Below, piece by piece: positions 55,884 through 64,000 of a stretch of DNA of 64,000 nt (position 1 is the first letter of the stretch; each line of letters opens with the position of its first letter). This stretch comes from Durusdinium trenchii. Lineage: Eukaryota; Sar; Dinophyceae; Suessiales; Symbiodiniaceae. The translations under genes and the position numbers were made by a program. Location of the stretch: positions 78,813 to 142,812 of the forward strand of contig CAXAMN010006646.1 in the NCBI GenBank assembly GCA_963970005.1, read 5' to 3'. The notes under the pieces are model-generated. The model was not told the origin of the DNA. It saw nothing but the letters and a program-made list of their open reading frames with translations, and searched no databases.

Positions 55884-56191
55884 CACACTCTGAAATTGGT
55901 TTTCAGTTAACTCAATTCCCAGGAGAAATGGCGATGGAACCGAAAGGTGAGAGAGTCGGCACAATTGTATTGTTTAACAAAAGGTTTTTGCACATCTGCA
56001 GCTCACGAGAATTGCGGTGGGAAACGAGAGCGCGGCTCAGCTGCAAGAAAGGTTTAGGGGTGGTAGCGTGAAGAACCATGGAATCAAACCGAGAGTGGAA
56101 CAGCTTGTGCAAAAGTTCCGTCAGCGCAGGTACATGGCCAATCCTGGTATACGCCCCCCTGCGTTTTGTAAACTCTTGGATACAGAGTGTG
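55884..56191 (+). repeat. long direct repeat, copy 2 (uninterrupted)
   Basis: 308 bp, the same unit as copy 1 without the 46-bp insertion. It runs straight into the CA-rich core of locus D, whereas copy 1 is entered from the CA-rich core of locus C. The whole 1.4-kb block therefore sits inside a CA-rich tract like an insertion with duplicated ends. Confidence 0.85.
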
Positions 56192-56770
56192 ACACACACA
56201 CAATCACCAACCCACAGCTACAGACACACAATCACAAACAAACAGCCACACACACAATCACAAAGACACAGCCACAAGCACACAATCACAAACACAAGCA
56301 CAAGCAGACAACCACGAACACACAATCGCAAACACAATCACAAACCCACAGCCACAAACACACAGCCACAAAAAACAGCCACAAACACATCCACGAATAC
56401 ATCCACAAAAACACCATCACAACCACACAGCCACAAACGCAACCACAAACACACAGTCGCAAACGCAACCACAAACACACAACCACAAACACACAACCAC
56501 AAACACACAACCACAAACACACAACCACAAACACACGGCCACAAACACACATCCACAACACACAACCACAAACGCACTACCATAACTTAACACACAATCA
56601 CAACACGCAACCACAACCCACAACCACAACACACACACAAACACACAACCACAGCAATATAGTTACCTGTGTGTGTGGGATTTTGCATGGCAGGTGGTCA
56701 CAGGGTAGCACTTGTGGATGCCAACTGGAGACCCTGGCGACACCCCGACGCGAACTCCCCAACATACCAG
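56192..56770. repeat. CA-rich minisatellite repeat, locus D
   Basis: The core contains at least five regular 14-bp units AAACACACAACCAC (56470-56540). It then shares AGCAATATAGTT, GCATGGCAGGTGGTCA and ATGCCAACTGGAGACCCTGG with locus B. An extra ACCTGTGTGTGTGGGATTTT is present in this copy only. Confidence 0.75.
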
Positions 56771-59106
56771 TACCAAGGGGTTATGACTGAAGTCATTTTC
56801 CTGCATTGTCAGGGGTTGGAGACCCTTTCTTTAGGTTGTCCAACTTCCCGAAAGACGACGATCCGTTGGGCTTGTGAAAAACTGTCCAAACCACCGACCT
56901 TCCTGGCAAGGATCGAACTGGGAAGGTGAAGAAACTGAGCAGGCGTGGGTGCGTAGGTGATTTCGGCGGGGTTTTTCTCGGGTGGAGAGGTTCCAGGAAG
57001 AACGGTCGAAGGGGTCCGTGGCTTTGATATGTTTTGGAGCATGTTGCCGGGCAGGCCATATATGCCCTATAGGATCCACATACCTTTTGCGAAGGTGATT
57101 GGAAACTATTTATGTAGGCGCGAAAAGGGTTCAATTACCTGCTGAGAAGTTAGAAGGTATCTGGATCAATAGGGATGTACTGAAAGGATTCGAAGCTGGC
57201 CGCCTTTTTTTGGCTCCGAGGTGGATGAAGGAGACCGACCCCTTTTTTGGCAGTGTTTTTGACGGTGCAAGAACCTGTTACTCCCCTGCAGAGGACCACG
57301 TGCAGATGAATTAACAGGTCCCCCAAACACCATTGGGTTGGTATTTGGAAAATGGTCGAAACCGCCAGTCAATTCTGGGGATCCATGTTAGTTTGCAGAG
57401 TGCTTGCTCCAGGTCGGGGGGGGTGATTGATCCGAGAGGACGATGTCGCTCAGTGCGCCCCCCCGCCGTCCACCGGGTGTCCGGCGATGAATTCGGGAGG
57501 ACCAAGTGGGCTTAAACCCATTAGAACATAGTTATTAAACCTCCCTGCAACAATCATTGGAAGTGGACCACCCCCGCCACCCACTCTTGGTGTTCGGATT
57601 TCAGGGTCTTCCGAAATCGGGGCGATGCTTTCCAGCTCCAGGGAGTGTAGAGAGTCAGAGTCTTGAAAAAGATCTTCAAGGAAACCATGACATCTTGGCC
57701 TTTTGCCACCTTTTGCCCCTCCCCTCTGAAAGAAACAGTCGATTCGACTCGTGACAAAAGCGAGGAAGTCGGACTGGCCATCCATGCGGTTTTCGCTCGG
57801 TCAGGCAAAGCCCCGTGTCCCGCGGCGACGGAACAAGGAGTCGGGGTGTGGGACACCGAGGAGTCGGCGCTGGATTTTTCAAATCCGGACACTCCATGGG
57901 ACTGTGAAAAGGGGTGAGGTGCTTCGAGAGAGTGCCGCGACGGAGAGAGAGAGAGAGATTTCGTGCGCTGGACGGTGGATGGCGGAAACAAGAACCGGTC
58001 GAGGAAAAGTAGATGACCTGCATAACCCGTTTTGGGGATTAGTGACAATCTACTTAAACAAGAACAGATGGAAAAAGGTGAGCCTTTACAAGCTTAATTA
58101 TGTTCCAGGAGAACTGAAAAATCAGAGAATGGACGTCAGCAGGATGTAAGTGTAAGCTCTGGAGGTAATTTTGCTGATGATGAAAATCCAAGCCCCAAGA
58201 CCACCGCGGTTGGGCATCTTTTTCAGGGATGAGAGGGTGTTCAGATCCCCGCAGTTTAGGTTTTCGCGTGTTTCTTGTTTGCTTCGCTTGAGAGTAGCGG
58301 TTTCTGAGATGAATTGATCCATGCTTCTTCAGAGTTCACAGACCACAAAGCGCTCGGGCACAGTGGTTTCAACGTCCTGCTTGCAAACCAGACATAGAAA
58401 CCTTTGACGAGATTTGGAAACCACCTTGGAGCCAGAAACACACACTCAGATATTTGGGGTTCAGACTTTTTGGAATTCAGATATGTTCGTTGCGACCGCA
58501 CAGGGGGCAATTCCAAATCTGAGCACTCAGTTGACCCAGCTGACCCTCGACGAACTACCACCACCACCGCCACACCACCACCACCACCACCACCACCACC
58601 ACCACCTATGAAGGTTAACTTCAAGTTGGAAACTCGTGAGAAACCAAGAACAAAACAATTGAAACCTGTGAAAAATCCGTGAACACAAATGCAACCCTTC
58701 GATCGTGTTCGAAGGAACCCTCGGCCGCGATCAGCCGAATCGCCCACGCCCCGATCCGGACCGTGTAGCGCAGTCTTTTCGCGCCACACTTGAGCCATGC
58801 GGGTGATGGCGTGTCTTTGGTTTCTGGTGGTATACACTTCTCGATTTGTCGCTCTGGACGCGACTTGCGAGGATCGGCGAAAAGCAAGCGGAAGCTTGCA
58901 GCCTACGAACAAGTTCATGCATGCTGCAGTACACTTCTTGATTTGTGCGTGTATGGAAACAAGAACGCAACTGTGCTTGAACGAAAGGACGGCTTCGAAC
59001 GAGGTGTCGAACTTTCACACCCCCCCTCAAACACATGTTGTGGCACAGCTGTACTACTCTAAGATCACATTTCATGGATACTGCAGCTCATACGATGCGA
59101 AAGGGA
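56771..59106. other. stretch without a recognised gene
   Basis: Contains a CAC trinucleotide tract (58558-58605) and a diverged relative of the 37.83-kb segment near 57320. Overlapping open frames on both strands lack motifs. The 3' end (possible LTR) of the minus-strand copia element should lie in the right part of this stretch but could not be located. Confidence 0.35.
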
Positions 59107-59805
59107 TCATCGTGAGATCCTGATGCACTGCTTACATGGCTGTACTGTTCTCGTGCAGTACTGCACCAATGGGCTTCCATGCAAACAAGGACAAGTTTTG
59201 TCCGGCTGCGCTCGATGGATGAATGCAGGGCGCTCAAAATTGAAACAAAGGGTCTGTTCGTTGCTGCTCAGCCCGTCTCCAAGACAATCAGGGCACAATG
59301 GCCTCTTGATCACATCCTTTTCCTTCATCTCCCGCACCATGCCGCGCGTGGGGTAGTGAATCCGTTCGCCAGTTCGGATGCAGATCACATAGATCTGACG
59401 GCCAGCATGGGCATCATCCTCAGGCAAAGGTGACGGAGTTCCAACCGCACTCTTGTCGTGACCTGGAGGTGAATAACTCGGTGGATGCGGAGATGCACTC
59501 GATGGGGGTGAGTGGCTGGGCGGATGTGGAGATCCACTTGATGCAGCAACTACATTCCAATCCTCATAGCTGGTGGTCTTCTCTCCATCATCCTTTTCAA
59601 TCTTGACATACCCTTCGTTCTTGCACTTGCCAAGTGCACCCGAAGTCATAGATGATCCTTCTTTCTCAATTCCCTTGCAACTTTTCTCGCTCACCTTGTC
59701 ACTCGAACTGCCAGCTACCGAGACCATCGCCTCATCATCTTTGACACTGATCTCAAGGTCGATCGGTGCGCTGCTATCAACGTGCACGACGATCTTTGGT
59801 GCCAT
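59107..59805 (-). CDS. hypothetical protein with Cys-rich C-terminus, possibly the last frame of the copia-type element
   Basis: 232 residues with a clear ATG. The N-terminal 100 residues are acidic and polar (MAPKIVVHVDSSAPIDLEIS). A Pro/Ser-rich tandem part follows (PHPPSHSPPSSASPHPPSYS), then a cysteine-bearing end with CPDC, CPCLH, YC and CKQC. The stretch IYVICIRTGERIHYPTRGMV recalls short zinc modules found at the 3' end of some dinoflagellate copia polyproteins. It lies 274 bp downstream of Pol in the same direction. I cannot tell whether it is an element ORF or a host gene. Confidence 0.45.
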   Translation of the reverse strand: MAPKIVVHVDSSAPIDLEISVKDDEAMVSVAGSSSDKVSEKSCKGIEKEGSSMTSGALGKCKNEGYVKIEKDDGEKTTSYEDWNVVAASSGSPHPPSHSPPSSASPHPPSYSPPGHDKSAVGTPSPLPEDDAHAGRQIYVICIRTGERIHYPTRGMVREMKEKDVIKRPLCPDCLGDGLSSNEQTLCFNFERPAFIHRAQPDKTCPCLHGSPLVQYCTRTVQPCKQCIRISR

Positions 59806-60079
59806 GCTCGCTCGACAGGGCGATCAAAAAAGTAAAAAATGCAAAATTGCATATCTATCAAATTGTGTCCATCATCGTGGAGATTTCAGTTGGTATCTAT
59901 TCGCACTCAATGCACAACATACCGTGGTGGGTGGCAAAGCAAATATGCATCTCCATTCAAGAACTAAGTCGGGTCAATTGATTCACAATTTTAAACATGT
60001 TCATCTCAAGTGTTCCAATCAAAGTTCATAGAATCTACTTAAACACTGGATTGAATTCAACTATGTCGTACGACTCATG

Positions 60080-61227
60080 TCAGTTCGCAGCCATTGACGC
60101 ACGGGTCTTGCTTAAGAACCAAGAAGCGAACTCGGCGGCAAGCTTTCGGGGATATCGAGCGAGATCGTGCAAGTGCTGACCATTCAAAGACCGGTGCTTT
60201 GAACATGTGCAAACCTTGGGCTGACACATCTTGATGTTGCAGCAAACACGGAACATGTGCCTTGCAGGCACCGCTAGCTCAATCTGATACATGCACCTGG
60301 GAAACACCTCAACCCATCTCAACTCCAAATCCTGGCAGACCGTCTGAACCAGGGTGGATTTCCAGTACGTCGAGTGGCTCGAAAGCTCCAAGCACCGCAG
60401 GTGGCAGAGACTCATGACACTTTTGCACTCATTCAGCAGGTGTTCAAACTCGCGGAAATGAGTCTCCTGCAGCTCATGTCGTCTTGGCGGGGCGATCAGG
60501 TTAAGCACTGGGCTTCCTCCTGTGCATGGTGGACTGCTCCAACACAAAACCAAAACATCATCTAAAATCAAACACAACCAATCAGTCAGGATGTTCTTGA
60601 TGACCTGAATCTTACATTCCTTGGTGACAGGGATGATGCCTAGCTTTCGAAACTCATGCAAACCATGAAGTTGGGAAAAACCGGCATCTCGGGTTGTGAA
60701 GAGGTCAACTAGGACATGTGACACCTGACCCTTCCCGATTTGCGACTTGAGGTGCTCTAAGCTCTGGCGAAAATCATGGATGGCCTTACTATCAGGCTCA
60801 TTCACAGAAACACTGAGGCTGTGCGTTCCCTCGTGAGATTGTCCATCAATCTCTTCATGACTGGATCCATGGGATGGCTGCACGTCAGCCGGGCTAGATG
60901 CGATGGCATCAACATCAACTCTCGGTTGTGGTACCTTAGACTTCTTCTTTGACTCAAATTGCCAAGATTCGGGGGCTGTTCGTTCAGTCATCCCAATCTG
61001 GCACCGATGAAACTCTGTGGCTTCACGATTCAAAATCTTTGTCAGCAGGTCGGCAACACAAAGCTTTCCTGAGATCCATCGAAGAACTAAATGGCCGCTC
61101 TCAACAAGAGACTGGATGAAATAGGTGGCCAATGACATGTGTCTCACTCTCCTAGAAAGCCCTTGGTTTTGAAGTGCTGCCAAACACGATGATTGGGTAT
61201 GTCTCTCGAAGTGCTGCCAAACACGAT
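60080..61227 (-). pseudogene. copia RNase H end and methyltransferase-like C-terminal domain
   Basis: The true coding path enters this frame after the 37-bp duplication at 61191-61227; the frame itself is open from 61384. It begins with the last part of RNase H (CVADLLTK, catalytic Asp at residue 112 of the 434-residue frame). After a polar linker, residues 223-425 resemble a SAM-dependent methyltransferase domain: VLVDLFTTRDAG (224-235), VLVLCWSSPPCTGGS (277-291), LELSSHSTYWKS (332-343), and a distal block with CTCSKH and ARYPRKLA (392-416). The PPC and E...YW signatures match a domain I recall as recurrent in dinoflagellate retroelement proteins. Activity cannot be judged. Confidence 0.65.
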
Positions 61228-62246
61228 TGGGAATCCGAAAACACGATGATTGGGTATGTCTCTCGATTCCCACTACTGCCAATCTGATCAAATGCAATGG
61301 TTTGGAGGTCGTTCTCATGGAATCGTGCCAACTCGCTTGGATCAGCCAAATTCTCCAAAAACTCAACGAGGTGGCGCAGTCCAATGCATTCTTGGGAAAT
61401 CTGACATACTGCAGTCATTTCGGATTCACACGACGAAAGCGTTATGCAATGTTGCACGCGGCTGTATCCCTTGATTACACTCCCCTTCCAATAGATCACA
61501 CCTCCGCTGATCGATCTTCGTTGCTCTGCATCGAAACTTCCCCAAGACGCATCCGAAACACCAGTGATGCCGTCATAGAATGGAATGGAAGTGCTGTTGG
61601 CTGGGTACTCTTGATACAAATGAGCAACTGATCTTACAAACCTCAAATACTTACGAAGTATGTTCTCATGGATGTTGGTGGGTGCTGCTTGACCTATTGA
61701 CAGGAGTGAAAGGAATCTTGCATGGTCTGGACGTGACTGTGCCCACCAAGCCAACTTGCCTACCAGCTTTCGGTAGCGCGCGGCTGCTTCGTCCGTGAGG
61801 ACCATGATGCTGCTTGGGTCTTTGTGTCCCTTCTCGAGGATGGCCAACAGATCGGGAGGAACAGGTGATGCTTTCAGATCACTACAAAATGGTTCTGACT
61901 CAAACAAATCTTCCAAGTACTTGGTGGGAACCCTCACATACAATGATGTGGACTTTTGTGGACGAATCACCTCTCTTCCCAAAAACATCAACGAACCACC
62001 TTCATGTCGTGAACTGGTGATCGAACCTGTGACCTTGACTTCCAAAGACTCTTGCACCGATGCCTTGACATAGATATCTTCAATGCCTTTTGGCGACAGC
62101 GAAGCGACCAATAGGTCATCAACATACACAAGCACTGCGGTCGGACATTCTGACGGCTTCGACATGCCAGCTAAGATGGTCTGTTCATGGGGCATGTGAC
62201 AAGTCCTGCATTGTCCCTCAAAATCTGAGAACACGTGCCTAACCAA
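61152..62246 (-). pseudogene. copia reverse transcriptase (C-terminal half) and RNase H
   Basis: 364-residue frame. YVDD at 41-44 is the RT catalytic box. The connection region follows. RNase H has D232 (GVSDASW), E274 (SSCESEM) and D338 (VFSDSQSC). The frame then runs through a duplicated stretch (RETYPIIVF twice) and ends early because of a 37-bp insertion; the homologous sequence goes on in the next frame. Confidence 0.78.
61191..61227. repeat. 37-bp templated duplication inside the RNase H region
   Basis: The inserted segment is GATTGGGTATGTCTCTCG followed by AAGTGCTGCCAAACACGAT. The first part is a copy of 61248-61265 and the second a copy of 61172-61190. Both joins lie at the shared word AACACGAT. 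The length is not divisible by three, so it creates the frame change between the two Pol frames. Confidence 0.8.
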
Positions 62247-62413
62247 GCCTTTGAAGCAACACGTAATCCGTTCATTGCACGTGTGAGATCAAGAAATATC
62301 GGCTGGTATGAATCTTCAGCGAACGACAGGTCAACTGGCAATCGATCGCTCTCACTCCCCGCGGGAGATTGCTGTGCAAAAACGCTGTCGAGATGTCCAG
62401 GCTCGTCAACCAA
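62171..62413 (-). pseudogene. copia reverse transcriptase, middle fragment
   Basis: This frame carries LDLTRAMNGLRVASKAWL, the copia RT block around the second conserved region (K-x-A-x-x-G-L-x-x-A-P/S-x-x-W). The fragments on either side (62272-62604 and 61152-62246) are in the other two frames, so two frameshifts lie in RT. Confidence 0.65.
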
Positions 62414-62604
62414 TGGTCAAAGTATTGGACCGCAGCAATGAAAGACCTAAACGCCTCAATGCTTGGGGTCGAACTTGATATACCTAGGTTGTGTGCGGAC
62501 TGAGATCCGGATGCGACCTCCTGGACAACACATCGTGCACGACATTGATTGATCTTTCCATCAATCGTCTTGGCCGTGAGCACCCATCGTGAGCTGATAC
62601 ACAA
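62272..62604 (-). pseudogene. copia reverse transcriptase, N-terminal fragment
   Basis: The frame reads SSRWVLTAKTIDGKINQCRA then RCVVQEV, the usual beginning of copia RT, and LTSLDISTAFLHSNLPRG with the first catalytic Asp. It is joined on its upstream side directly to the integrase zinc stub. Confidence 0.72.
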
Positions 62605-62690
62605 TGGTCACAACGGCTATCGAATGGAATGTGACCTCGTCGGCGGTGCAACACTAGCTCCTTTTCGATCTTTCGACTCAGCTGCTGATA
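62593..62690 (-). pseudogene. integrase stub: zinc-binding motif only
   Basis: In the third minus frame, just after the protease frame stops, the DNA reads QQLSRKIEKELVLHRRRGHI then PFDSRCDHC. This gives H-x4-H-x6-C-x2-C, the integrase HHCC motif, with the same spacing as in the complete element of this window. Within about 10 nt it is followed by RT sequence (SRWVLTAK). The DDE core and the integrase-RT linker are absent. Confidence 0.7.
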
Positions 62691-63517
62691 ACTTGCCGGT
62701 TCGGTTGCCTGGATCTGGGCGGAATCTGGTGCATGATCTTCTTTTGGAGCTGGATAATAGGCTCATCAACATCACCTGAGGCTGGAAGCGGATGGTCATC
62801 CGATATGCTACCAGCGCATATCAGTGCATTAGGCCATGATTCATGCAGCTTCGATGGCTTGGGTGACATGGTATTGGGCTCAAATTCATGATTTTCTGGT
62901 TCATCATCGAACTGCAACACGTTGGCATGAGCTGTGTGTGTTGATTTGGATGTGGTTCCAAAGAAGGAAATGGCCGAACTCGAAGTGCGATACGTCGTGT
63001 CTTTCGAAGGACTGGAGATGCTGCTCTGGCTTGGACTCTTACCACCTTGACTCGAAGGACTTTGATCGGACCAAGCTTCAAAAACCTGGGCTTCTTCCCC
63101 TTTGCGGTCCTTTCCACGCCTTCGATGAGCTCGGACCCATGGTACATTGGCCCAAATCTCGCATGACATCCTGCGAATATCGGCAATTTGAATGCTGCAG
63201 CTGTTTGGACCGAACGTGAACGTTGCTCCCATACGGGTGAGTCCATGAACACTCAGCAAATTGTGCTCTACAGGTCCGATGACGGCACGAATCTCATAAC
63301 GAACCTTCTCACCGTCTTCATGTTCAATCATGGTGGGAAAGAACACTTCTAACATACATTCTCTTTCAATAGCAACTTGCTCTCCGGATGCTGTTGGAAA
63401 ATTGATGGGTGTGGTCATGTCACGCTCCCTCAACACTCGATATACTTTCAATGCTTGTGCGGAAACGACGGTTCGAGAAGCTCCGGAATCGACAAGCCAA
63501 AGGCGAGATTCTGGCAC
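62678..63517 (-). pseudogene. copia aspartic protease and linker
   Basis: Active site LWLVDSGASRTVVS (Asp about residue 10), then VRYEIRAVIGPVEHNLLSVH, typical of copia proteases. After about residue 140 the frame is a Ser-rich linker. The residues ahead of the active site lie in the Gag frame, which overlaps at 63420-63517 (a +1 change). Confidence 0.75.
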
Positions 63518-64000
63518 ATGAAGAAGGGTTCAACGGGCAAGAAGGCTCCAAGCACATGGAAAGGCGACCGCCGTCTTCGAAGTCTGGTTCTGACCATACC
63601 TCGGACCCGGCTCCAGACTCTGGTTGCGAAAACTCAGTGGCCCTTTTCCCTTTCATTTTACCCTTTCCACCTTTATTTCCTTTCTCACCCTTCTTTCCCT
63701 TCTCCTTATTCTTTCCAAAATCATCTCCCTTTCCCTTATCACCTTTGGACTGCTTCTCAGGACCGCCGTGGCGTTTGTCACGATTGGGACAGTTGGCGGA
63801 CAAATGACTTCGTTCACCACACTGAAAACAGCTTCTGGTCTCTGACCCGGATCCAGTGCCTTTACCTTTACCCAAATGCTTTCCCTTGCCCTCTTTGTCC
63901 TGATTGTCATACTTACCTTTTCCACCTTTGCGCTCCTTGCCTTTGCCTTTTGGGTCGAAACCTCCCAGGCTGGCGATGGGTTTGCCATTGAGATCAAGCC
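63420..64000 (-). CDS. copia Gag C-terminal part, runs off the right edge
   Basis: The Gag frame is open to the window edge: LDLNGKPIASLGGFDPKGKG at the edge, then a long Lys/Gly-rich stretch, and a classical CCHC knuckle C-x2-C-x4-H-x4-C (CFQCGERSHLSANC). A second basic Lys/Gly repeat region follows. There is no CCCH finger in the visible part, unlike the Gag of the complete element. The N-terminal part is outside the window. Confidence 0.75.
   Translation of the reverse strand, partial: LDLNGKPIASLGGFDPKGKGKERKGGKGKYDNQDKEGKGKHLGKGKGTGSGSETRSCFQCGERSHLSANCPNRDKRHGGPEKQSKGDKGKGDDFGKNKEKGKKGEKGNKGGKGKMKGKRATEFSQPESGAGSEVWSEPDFEDGGRLSMCLEPSCPLNPSSCARISPLACRFRSFSNRRFRTSIESISSVEGA

Larger units (their letters stand above)
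59107..64000 (-). mobile_element. degraded copia-type retrotransposon, 5' end beyond the window
   Basis: Read right to left: Gag zinc knuckle, protease, a stub of integrase, RT, RNase H, and a methyltransferase-like C-terminal domain, spread over at least four frames. The integrase core is missing. No LTR is seen inside the window. Sequence similarity to the element at 44-53 kb is confined to shared copia motifs; the Gag, spacing and methyltransferase position all differ, so this is another lineage. Confidence 0.8.

Noticed and set aside
54800..56191. Calling the direct-repeat pair a definite LTR retrotransposon
   Set aside because: No TG/CA ends conserved in both copies, no primer site, no polypurine tract and no target duplication; left as unclassified repeats.
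1..64000. CRISPR arrays, bacterial operons, ribosome binding sites, rRNA genes
   Set aside because: No regularly spaced short repeats with unique spacers, no Shine-Dalgarno-led gene strings and no rRNA-like sequence; the window is eukaryotic nuclear DNA.

Overview
The window looks like nuclear DNA of a dinoflagellate, most likely Symbiodiniaceae-like. Four things point there. Coding sequence occurs as tiny exons (about 40-110 nt) separated by long introns, at least one with a GC-AG boundary. Ty1/copia-type retrotransposons have Gag proteins that join a CCCH and a CCHC zinc finger. Methyltransferase-like domains are built into retroelement polyproteins. Repeats are dense, and no bacterial-style operons are seen. 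The species assignment is inference; no rRNA or organelle marker is present.

Left part (1-24.8 kb, + strand). A DHHC-type protein S-acyltransferase (ZDHHC4-like) gene can be threaded through 10-12 small exons between 2028 and about 13.9 kb. It carries a complete DHHC zinc-binding motif split over two exons, several membrane segments and the TTxE motif. Its introns hold copies of dispersed repeats (a roughly 21-bp minisatellite and a ~130-bp element). A second, poorly resolved + strand gene may run from about 18.0 to 23.4 kb. It contains an EF-hand-like exon and a possible terminal exon.

Middle (24.8-44 kb). A 5'-truncated non-LTR retroelement on the minus strand (24.9-27.65 kb) encodes reverse transcriptase plus RNase H and carries a homopolymer frameshift. 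From 28 to 44 kb the DNA is mostly unrecognised. It holds foldback elements, microsatellites, a CA-rich minisatellite family and several candidate exons, among them a glutamine-rich exon at about 41 kb.

Right part (44-64 kb). A structurally complete Ty1/copia element lies at 44196-52915. It has 136-bp LTRs differing by one base, a 5-bp target duplication GATTC, a polypurine tract, and the order Gag, protease, methyltransferase-like domain, integrase, RT, RNase H, C-terminal extension. Its reading frame is interrupted by one frameshift and one in-frame TGA. A cluster of CA-rich minisatellites and a pair of near-identical direct repeats follows (53.9-56.8 kb). The window ends in a second, degraded copia-type element on the minus strand (59.1 kb to the right edge). 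That element has lost its integrase core, carries a 37-bp templated duplication, and bears a different methyltransferase-like domain after RNase H. The two elements together, each with a methyltransferase-like domain in a different place, are the most interesting content of the window.
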